Of a stretch of 13,253 bases of DNA, positions 7,467-13,253 are shown piece by piece. The DNA is taken from NCBI RefSeq assembly GCF_947254915.1, contig NZ_CAMYEZ010000052.1, positions 1 to 13,253 on the forward strand. The letters are read 5' to 3'. Each line of letters begins with the position of its first letter. Positions within the stretch are counted from its first letter, which is position 1. Under the pieces are notes generated by a model. That model was given only the letters and a program-made list of their open reading frames with translations, was not told the origin of the DNA and did not search any database. Made by a program: the position numbers and the translations under genes. Source of the DNA: an uncultured Porphyromonas sp. GTDB taxonomy: Bacteria > Bacteroidota > Bacteroidia > Bacteroidales > Porphyromonadaceae.

Positions 7467-10049
7467 ATGGAAGATAGTATAGATAGGATTATCCCAGTGG
7501 ACATTGAGGACGAAATGAAGACCTCTTACATTGACTACTCAATGTCTGTCATCGTATCTCGAGCTCTACCCGATGTGCGTGACGGTCTCAAGCCGGTGCA
7601 TCGTCGTGTACTCTACTCGATGAATGAGAGTGGCAACACTTACAATAATCCTACCCGCAAGTGCGCTCGTGCCGTAGGTGACATCATGGGTAAGTACCAC
7701 CCCCACGGGGACAGCTCCGTATACAACACATTGGTACGTCTCGCACAGGGCTGGAATATGCGCTACCCGCTCGTACAGGGGCAGGGTAACTTTGGCTCTA
7801 TCGATGGGGACTCGCCCGCTGCGATGCGTTACACCGAGTCAAGGCTCAACCAGTTTGCCCAGGAGATGCTCCGTGACATTGATATGGAGACGGTGGACTT
7901 TCAGGACAACTTTGACGGTGACTTTAAGGAGCCTACTGTCCTGCCCTGTCGCATCCCTAACCTTCTGATCAATGGTGCTGCTGGTATCGCCGTCGGTATG
8001 GCGACCAATATGGCTCCGCACAATCTAACAGAGACGCTCAACGCCTGTATCGCTTACATTGACGCTCGTGGAGAGATTACGGTCGATGAGTTGATGCAGT
8101 ATGTCAAGGCTCCTGACTTTCCCACGGGTGGTGTCATCTACGGCTACGAGGGGGTCAAAGAGGCTTTCCGCACGGGACGTGGACGTATCGTCATACGTGG
8201 CAAAGCGGACATAGAGGAGTACCACAACCATGAGCGGATCATCATCCGTGAGATACCCTACCAGGTGCGCAAGAGCGACATGGTCGCTAAGATTGCCCAG
8301 CTGGTCAACGAGAAGAAGATCGATGGCATCAGCGACATCTCCGATGAGTCGAGCAATAAGGGTATCCGCATCGTCATAGATATAAAGAAGGACGCCAACG
8401 CTGGTGTCGTACTCAACTACCTATATAAGTACTCCGACCTGGAGAGCTACTTCAGCGTCAATAACATTGCACTAGTCAATGGTCGCCCTCGTCAGCTCAA
8501 TCTTAAGGATCTCATCGGTCACTTCGTCGATCACCGCCACGATGTGGTGACACGACGCGCCCAGTATGAACTTCGCAAGGCGCAGGAGCGTATCCATATA
8601 TTGGAGGGTTTGATCATTGCGGTAGACCACATTGACGAGGTCATACGCATTATCCGCTCTAGTGAGGAAACTCGCGAGGCGATGAACCGACTGATGGAGG
8701 CGTTCAACCTCTCAGAGCTACAGGCGCGAGCCATCGTCGATATGCGTCTACGACAGCTCACGAAGCTTGATATTGACAAGTTGCAGCATGAGTACAATGA
8801 GCTCAAGGAGCGCATTGACTACTTGAACCTCTTCCTCAGCGACATCAATATGCGTATGGAGCTAATACAGGAGGAGTGCCGTGAGATCATTGATAAGTAT
8901 GGCGATGAGCGTCGCTCGGAGATCATATACGCTTCGGAAGATCTGAATCCCGAGGACTTCTACGCCGATGAGGATATGGTCATCACCATCTCTCACCTAG
9001 GATATATCAAGCGTACGCCACTCTCAGAGTTCCGCACGCAGACACGTGGTGGTGTCGGTGTCAAGGGTGCTGACAGTCGTGACGAAGACTTTGTTGAGTA
9101 CATCTACTCAGCGACGATGCACGCCACGATGATGCTCTTTACCGCTACAGGTCGTGTCTACTGGCTCAGAGTCTTTGAGATACCTGAGGGCTCCAAGAGC
9201 TCTAAGGGCAGACATATCCAGAACCTTCTAGACCTTGACGAGGAGAACCGCATAACAGCCTTCCTACGTATTAAGAACTTGACGACCGATGCGGATTTTG
9301 TCAATACGCACTACCTCGTCTTCGCTACAGAGCAAGGCTTGATCAAGAAGACACTCCTAGCTCACTACGCTAATCCTCGCAAGACGGGTGTCCGCGCTAT
9401 CAACCTACGTGACGATGATCAGGTTGTTTCGGTGGCTCTCTCGAATGGTAACTGCGAGATATTCCTTGCTAACCGAAATGGACGCTGTGTCCGCTTCAAC
9501 GAGCAGGAGGTTCGTCCTATGGGACGCACGGCGACTGGTGTACGTGGTATCCGTCTTGACAACGATCCTAACGACAAAGTCGTCGGTATGGTAGTGCATC
9601 GTCTGAAGAACAGCGACGAGACTATCCTCGTCATCAGTGAGAAGGGCTACGGCAAGCGCTCACGCATTGATGACTACCGCATCACCAAGCGTGGTGCCAA
9701 GGGTGTCAAGACGATCAACGTGACCGACAAGACGGGTCAGCTCATTGATATACGTGCCGTAGAGGACGACGACAACATTATGATCATCAATAAGAGTGGA
9801 GTTGCCATCCGTCTCTCTATGGAGCAGGTACGTGTCATGGGACGTGCTACTCAGGGGGTCAAGATGATAGACCTCAATAAACGTTCGGACGAAATCGCAT
9901 CTATATGTAATGTAGTGGCCGAGGAGGAAGAGCCAGAGCTCGTAGACGAGGCTGACCTAGACGACCCCTCAGAGTTTGTTCCACAGGAGGAGGATCTCAA
10001 TGACTTTGACGACTCCCCTGCACAAGATGAGGAGAGTAGCGAGGATTAG
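7467..10049 (+). CDS. gyrA: DNA gyrase subunit A
   Basis: GyrA is the DNA-cleaving, DNA-wrapping subunit of the A2B2 gyrase that introduces negative supercoils using ATP hydrolysed by GyrB. The 860-residue product opens with the conserved YIDYSMSVIVSRALPDVRDG (21-40). The catalytic tyrosine is Tyr122 (AAMRYTE), the same number as in E. coli, with Arg121 beside it. The quinolone-resistance region reads HPHGDSSVYN (78-87): Ser83 is kept, but position 87, Asp in E. coli, is Asn (codon AAC, 7725-7727). The C-terminal wrapping domain starts near residue 500; its GyrA box is QTRGGVG (525-531), degenerate against QRRGGKG. A strongly acidic tail covers about the last 40 residues. Length, box and tail favour GyrA over ParC. 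No Shine-Dalgarno is seen. tprA follows after 64 bases. Confidence 0.97.
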   Translation: MEDSIDRIIPVDIEDEMKTSYIDYSMSVIVSRALPDVRDGLKPVHRRVLYSMNESGNTYNNPTRKCARAVGDIMGKYHPHGDSSVYNTLVRLAQGWNMRYPLVQGQGNFGSIDGDSPAAMRYTESRLNQFAQEMLRDIDMETVDFQDNFDGDFKEPTVLPCRIPNLLINGAAGIAVGMATNMAPHNLTETLNACIAYIDARGEITVDELMQYVKAPDFPTGGVIYGYEGVKEAFRTGRGRIVIRGKADIEEYHNHERIIIREIPYQVRKSDMVAKIAQLVNEKKIDGISDISDESSNKGIRIVIDIKKDANAGVVLNYLYKYSDLESYFSVNNIALVNGRPRQLNLKDLIGHFVDHRHDVVTRRAQYELRKAQERIHILEGLIIAVDHIDEVIRIIRSSEETREAMNRLMEAFNLSELQARAIVDMRLRQLTKLDIDKLQHEYNELKERIDYLNLFLSDINMRMELIQEECREIIDKYGDERRSEIIYASEDLNPEDFYADEDMVITISHLGYIKRTPLSEFRTQTRGGVGVKGADSRDEDFVEYIYSATMHATMMLFTATGRVYWLRVFEIPEGSKSSKGRHIQNLLDLDEENRITAFLRIKNLTTDADFVNTHYLVFATEQGLIKKTLLAHYANPRKTGVRAINLRDDDQVVSVALSNGNCEIFLANRNGRCVRFNEQEVRPMGRTATGVRGIRLDNDPNDKVVGMVVHRLKNSDETILVISEKGYGKRSRIDDYRITKRGAKGVKTINVTDKTGQLIDIRAVEDDDNIMIINKSGVAIRLSMEQVRVMGRATQGVKMIDLNKRSDEIASICNVVAEEEEPELVDEADLDDPSEFVPQEEDLNDFDDSPAQDEESSED

Positions 10050-10113
10050 TCTCCAACCGCAAGCCATCTATAATAAAGAGTAAGACAACAAACTAGTAAC
10101 ACCGATTTAGAAT

Positions 10114-11316
10114 ATGAAGACAACACGTAAAGTAACCCTAGTGCTACTCGTGCTGATGGGTGCACTGACACTTGGATGCGCACAGACCTCCAACGTCAGA
10201 GGTGCAGACCGTCTATCCGATGCTAGCAAGCCAGACTATCCTGGAGCTCGCGCCCTAATCCAGCAGGCTCTAGAAAATCCAGAGACCAAGGACGATGCCA
10301 AGACTTGGTACACAGCGGGACTCATTGAGGAGCGTGCCTTCACGGGCGAAAATCAAAAGAGTCTCAAGAATGAGCCTCAAGACCTGCCTAGCATGTACAA
10401 GGCTCTCCTAGATATGCACACATACTACACGAAGACTTATGAGGTCGATCACCAGCCCAACGATAAGGGCAAGGTACGCCCTAAGTTTGAGAAAAAGATT
10501 GCTAACGCATACAAGGACAACCTCCTCTACTACATCAATGCGGGTGGATACTATATGGAGCAGAAGGACTTCAAGAGTGCACTCAAGGCATTCCAGTCTT
10601 TCAGAGAGATCAAGCGCTCTCCCCTATTTGAGGGTGATAAGTTCGCTCAGACAGACTCCAACTCGCTGATGGTTGATTTCTTTGCTATCATCACCGCTTA
10701 CCAGGCTGGCGACAAGCAGCTAGCTATTAAGTACGGTGAGGAGCTCAAGGGCAGTGGTTACCGTCAGAACGAGGTCTACCAGATCCTCGCTCAGACCTAC
10801 ATTGAGGAGGGCGACACGACTAACTATATCTCGACGATGCGCGAGGGTCTCAAGCTCTTCCCCAAGGAACCATACTACTCCGTCAACCTGATCAATACCT
10901 ACATCGTACAGAACAAGTATGACGAGGCTCGCACCTTCCTCAACCAAGCTATTGAACTCAATCCTGAGAACCCTCAGCTCTACGATGTGATGGGCAAGCT
11001 CTACGAGGAGAGCGATGAGCAGGAGGCTCTCAAGTGGTTTGGCAAAGCTGTTGAGATAGACCCCAACTACGTTGAGTCTCTCTGCAACATCGGACGAGTC
11101 TACTACAACCAGGCTGTAGCTCTCTCTGACAAAGAGGAGGGCGGTGCGACAGCTGCTCAGAAGAAGCGCAACGAGCTACTCAACAAAGCGCTTCCCTACC
11201 TCGAGAAGGCTTACAGCATCAACCCAGATGCATCGTACTACCTCCTTGGGAACATCTACTACGCACTAGGCAACAATGCTAAGTACGAGGAGATCCAAGC
11301 TGCTCACGGCAACTAA
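10114..11316 (+). CDS. tprA: Periplasmic TPR-repeat protein, TprA-like
   Basis: This 400-residue exported protein is built almost entirely of tetratricopeptide repeats, helical pairs that mediate protein-protein contacts. Residues 1-23 form a signal peptide (KTTRK, hydrophobic core). Cys22 follows T-L-G, a poor lipobox, and A23|Q24 suits the common Bacteroidota cleavage before Gln, so a soluble periplasmic protein is more likely than a lipoprotein. TPR-like units are visible at about 138-167, 186-212, 220-250, 254-286 (ending AIELNPENP), 287-319 (ending AVEIDPNYV), 320-370 (interrupted by a charged insert at 338-353) and 372-398. From memory, P. gingivalis has a TPR gene next to gyrA named tprA, linked to virulence; the symbol rests on that position and architecture, not an alignment. 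It probably shares a transcript with gyrA and is followed by a terminator. Confidence 0.88.
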   Translation: MKTTRKVTLVLLVLMGALTLGCAQTSNVRGADRLSDASKPDYPGARALIQQALENPETKDDAKTWYTAGLIEERAFTGENQKSLKNEPQDLPSMYKALLDMHTYYTKTYEVDHQPNDKGKVRPKFEKKIANAYKDNLLYYINAGGYYMEQKDFKSALKAFQSFREIKRSPLFEGDKFAQTDSNSLMVDFFAIITAYQAGDKQLAIKYGEELKGSGYRQNEVYQILAQTYIEEGDTTNYISTMREGLKLFPKEPYYSVNLINTYIVQNKYDEARTFLNQAIELNPENPQLYDVMGKLYEESDEQEALKWFGKAVEIDPNYVESLCNIGRVYYNQAVALSDKEEGGATAAQKKRNELLNKALPYLEKAYSINPDASYYLLGNIYYALGNNAKYEEIQAAHGN

Positions 11317-11357
11317 TCACTAGTCTGTGCTAGCGCTCTAGCTAGCCCAACAACAAT

Positions 11358-11400
11358 AGAGGAGACAAATCCACACTGCGGGATCTGTCTCCTTTTTGTT
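11358..11400 (+). terminator. Intrinsic terminator after tprA
   Basis: GGAGACA (11361-11367) pairs with TGTCTCC (11386-11392). After one A/C mismatch, ATCC (11369-11372) pairs with GGAT (11381-11384) around an 8-base loop. Five T then G and three more T follow directly (11393-11401). The stem extends with A-T and G-T pairs on its outer side. It closes the gyrA-tprA unit 42 bases after the tprA stop. A smaller inverted repeat, GCTAGC at 11329 and 11341, lies just upstream. Confidence 0.88.
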
Positions 11401-11443
11401 TGCTCTCTGAGAAGGCTCATAACGAGAGTCTGACCGTGGACTC

Positions 11444-11474
11444 TTGGTCATTCCATCAAAGAGCTGTAACTTTG
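11444..11474 (+). promoter_or_regulatory. Bacteroidota-type promoter for the plug gene
   Basis: TTG at 11444-11446 and TAACTTTG at 11467-11474 match the -33 TTG and -7 TAnnTTTG boxes used by the Bacteroidota primary sigma factor, with a 20-base spacer as expected. The -7 box ends only five bases before the ATG at 11480. Transcription should therefore start at or within a few bases of the start codon, making a leaderless or near-leaderless mRNA. This also argues against translation from the upstream TTG in the same frame. Confidence 0.75.
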
Positions 11475-11479
11475 GGACG

Positions 11480-12751
11480 ATGAATAAGCTATGGACGCTT
11501 TGCTGGCTCCTCCTAGCCCTTGCCAGCTCACTCTCGGGAGGAGAGATATTCCCGCATCACATCTACACGACAGAGGTACAGACTCTACAGTGTCAGGTGT
11601 GGCGTGACGGGGAGCCAGTCGCTATACCCTATCCGATCGCCCGCTTGGCTAGTAGCGATGAGGAGATCGTGGTGAGCTTTGACCTCGCAGATCCTGTCCC
11701 GCATCGCATCCACTACCAGCTGGAGCTGTGCGATGCCGACTGGCAGGTCAATGACCGTATGGCGCTTAGCGAATATCTCGACGGCTGGATCGGAGCGCGC
11801 TGGCAGACGGACGAAAGCACCCCTTCCGAAGCCACGAGCATCGCTTACCGTCACTACGAGCTACGCCTCGGAGGTGCCTCCGTACTACAACCGCTCCTCT
11901 CGGGCAATTACCGCCTCACCGCTTGGTGCGAAGAGCTACAAGAGGAGCCTATCTTCGTCACCAGCTTTGCCCTCTATGAGCCTCTCGCTGAGGTCGCTCA
12001 GCAGGTGGTACCGACGACGTCTGAGGGCAACTACTCCCGCTTTCAGCAAGTGGAGCTAGAGCTAACCTTTCCCCCCACACTTGCCAGCGACCCGCTCACG
12101 GAGCTTCTCGTGACGGTAGGTCAAAACGGCTCCTCCACCCGCTACCAGCGACTCACCCGCCCCACCTCCCTCGCTCCTGGTCGACTCACCTTCAGGGGTC
12201 ATGACGGAGCCACATTCGCTGCGGGCAATGAGTGGCGCGCCTTTGAGATATTGTCTCCCTATCAGGCGAATATGGGCGTGGAGCACCTGAATAGTCAGGA
12301 GACGCCCCCCGAGGCTTACCTTTATCTAGACCGCCCAACGAGCGGTAGCTACATCACAGTCCCCGATGCCAATGGGTATCGCAAAGTTCGCCAGACAGAC
12401 TACGACCCGTACTACGACGAGACCATGACAGATTACTATCTTGTCACCTGGCGACTGGCTCTAGATGACCCACTCAGGTATGGTACCCCGCTCATTGAGG
12501 GGGCCGCCTTTGATGCACTGCCTAAGCAGCAGCGCACGCTACGCTACAACCGTGAGACAGGGTACTTCGAGCTGTCGCTCCTCGTCAAGGGGGGCTACGT
12601 CAGCTACCGATATAGCACCTCGCCATCGCCCGCTCCCCTAGCCAGCAACGCTATCGAGGGCGACTACTACCAGACAGAGAACCAATACACCACTCTCGTC
12701 TACCTCATCTCCCCCATGCTACGCTATCAGAGACTGGTAGCCGTAAAGTAA
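11480..12751 (+). CDS. T9SS plug-domain protein (DUF5103 family)
   Basis: The product (423 residues from the ATG at 11480) matches the DUF5103 family, now called type IX secretion system plug protein. In the F. johnsoniae SprA structures a protein of this family closes the periplasmic end of the SprA pore when PorV is absent; the same role here is by family. Residues 1-21 are a signal peptide (MNKLWTLCWLLLALASSLSG). Family marks: CDADWQ (84-89), EYLDGW (98-103), YRHYELRL (123-130), LSGNYRL (140-146) and C-terminal EGDYYQTENQY (393-403) followed by RYQRLVAV. The sequence is mostly beta-strand-like, with no membrane segment beyond the signal. The frame extends upstream to a TTG at 11444, but that codon overlaps the -33 box and would put 12 residues before the signal peptide, so 11480 is preferred. 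The GH3 gene starts 17 bases after its stop. Confidence 0.88.
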   Translation: MNKLWTLCWLLLALASSLSGGEIFPHHIYTTEVQTLQCQVWRDGEPVAIPYPIARLASSDEEIVVSFDLADPVPHRIHYQLELCDADWQVNDRMALSEYLDGWIGARWQTDESTPSEATSIAYRHYELRLGGASVLQPLLSGNYRLTAWCEELQEEPIFVTSFALYEPLAEVAQQVVPTTSEGNYSRFQQVELELTFPPTLASDPLTELLVTVGQNGSSTRYQRLTRPTSLAPGRLTFRGHDGATFAAGNEWRAFEILSPYQANMGVEHLNSQETPPEAYLYLDRPTSGSYITVPDANGYRKVRQTDYDPYYDETMTDYYLVTWRLALDDPLRYGTPLIEGAAFDALPKQQRTLRYNRETGYFELSLLVKGGYVSYRYSTSPSPAPLASNAIEGDYYQTENQYTTLVYLISPMLRYQRLVAVK

Positions 12752-12768
12752 TCCCCAGCTGTAAAACT

Positions 12769-13253
12769 ATGGACAGAAAGACCGCAACCATCTATCGCCT
12801 CATGTACCTCCGGCTCAAGAGCATCGAGCAGTACGCTAAGCAGAGCGAAGCTATCCAAATGCGTCAGTTCAAGCGCATCATGCGTGTACTACGTGGCACC
12901 AGCTACGAGCAGTCCCTCACGAGCGAGCCTATCCGCACCTACAGCGACTACCAGCGCATCGTCCCGATCGTTGAGTACGAGGAGCTACGCCCCTGGGTAG
13001 AGCGTATGCTACAGGGAGAGCGCAATCAGCTCATCAAGGGTAGCTGTCGCTGGTTCGCCACCTCCAGTGGCACCTCGGGAGGTCGTAGCAAGTACCTTCC
13101 CGTACCTGGGTTGCATCTGCAGAGTTGCCACTATCAGGGAGCCAAAGATGCGCTCTGGCTTTACCTAGACACACGACCCGACAGCGAGTTCTTTGTACAC
13201 AAGAGCTTAGTCATTGGGGGGAGCCACAAGCCCACCGCTTTTGCCGCAGGCAC
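12769..13253 (+). CDS. GH3-family adenylate-forming protein (N-terminal part, cut by window edge)
   Basis: The first 161 codons match the GH3 (auxin-responsive promoter) family of the acyl-adenylate-forming superfamily. Plant members join amino acids to jasmonate or auxin; the substrate of the bacterial branch is not established, so only an acyl-acid ligase activity is inferred. The key evidence is FATSSGTSGGRSKYLPV (96-112), the Ser/Thr/Gly-rich ATP-phosphate loop in GH3 form. The preceding stretch (YSDYQRIVPIVEYEELRPWVERMLQGE, about 58-84, ahead of the loop) also follows the family pattern. Bacterial members are about 500 residues, so two thirds lie off the window. It has no signal peptide and should be cytoplasmic. 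Only 17 bases separate it from the plug gene, so the two are probably co-transcribed although no functional tie is known. Confidence 0.85.
   Translation, partial: MDRKTATIYRLMYLRLKSIEQYAKQSEAIQMRQFKRIMRVLRGTSYEQSLTSEPIRTYSDYQRIVPIVEYEELRPWVERMLQGERNQLIKGSCRWFATSSGTSGGRSKYLPVPGLHLQSCHYQGAKDALWLYLDTRPDSEFFVHKSLVIGGSHKPTAFAAG

Noticed and set aside
10171..10182. Lipoprotein signal in the TPR protein (Cys22)
   Set aside because: The residues before Cys are T-L-G, which does not fit the usual L-[AS]-[GA]-C lipobox; cleavage before Gln24 fits better.
11329..11346. GCTAGC-GCTCTA-GCTAGC hairpin after tprA as a terminator
   Set aside because: The arms are only 6 bp, each is itself palindromic, and no T-run follows; the terminator at 11358-11400 is much stronger.
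11444..11479. TTG as start of the plug gene, adding 12 residues
   Set aside because: The TTG coincides with the -33 promoter box, and the extension would bury the clear signal peptide that begins at the ATG at 11480.

Overview
The window looks like chromosome of a Bacteroidota member, most likely Porphyromonas or a close relative. Three things point there. The main channel of the type IX secretion system (SprA, called Sov in Porphyromonas) and its plug-family protein are both present. The promoter-like sites follow the Bacteroidota -33 TTG / -7 TAnnTTTG pattern rather than sigma-70 boxes. gyrA is followed by a TPR gene resembling P. gingivalis tprA. No mobile element, tRNA, rRNA or CRISPR array was seen.

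Left half, minus strand (about 1-6990): ruvA, then 78 bases later a very large sprA/sov frame that stays open from its start at 6303 to the left edge (2101 codons, C-terminus missing). The ruvA-sprA order is a recurring one in Bacteroidota. A perfect 14-bp AT-rich palindrome lies just ahead of the sprA start.

Middle (6991-7466): a 476-base divergent intergenic region. From left to right it holds a ruvA -7-like site, a near-perfect 11-bp hairpin, three tandem 21-bp repeats, and a long stem-loop in the presumed gyrA leader.

Right half, plus strand (7467-13253): gyrA and a periplasmic TPR protein (tprA-like) form one probable unit closed by a clear intrinsic terminator. A textbook Bacteroidota promoter then drives the T9SS plug-domain protein (DUF5103) and, 17 bases after it, a GH3-family gene cut by the right edge.

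Functionally, the window mixes DNA maintenance (RuvA, GyrA) with the outer-membrane secretion machinery. SprA is the translocon pore, and the plug-domain family is known to close its periplasmic mouth; the two genes lie about 5 kb apart here. Points for a second look: an Asn at the GyrA quinolone-resistance position equivalent to E. coli 87, an altered acidic pin in RuvA, a complete EF-hand-type loop in SprA, the repeat-rich ruvA/gyrA spacer, and a probably leaderless plug-gene transcript. I saw no clearly new multi-gene system.
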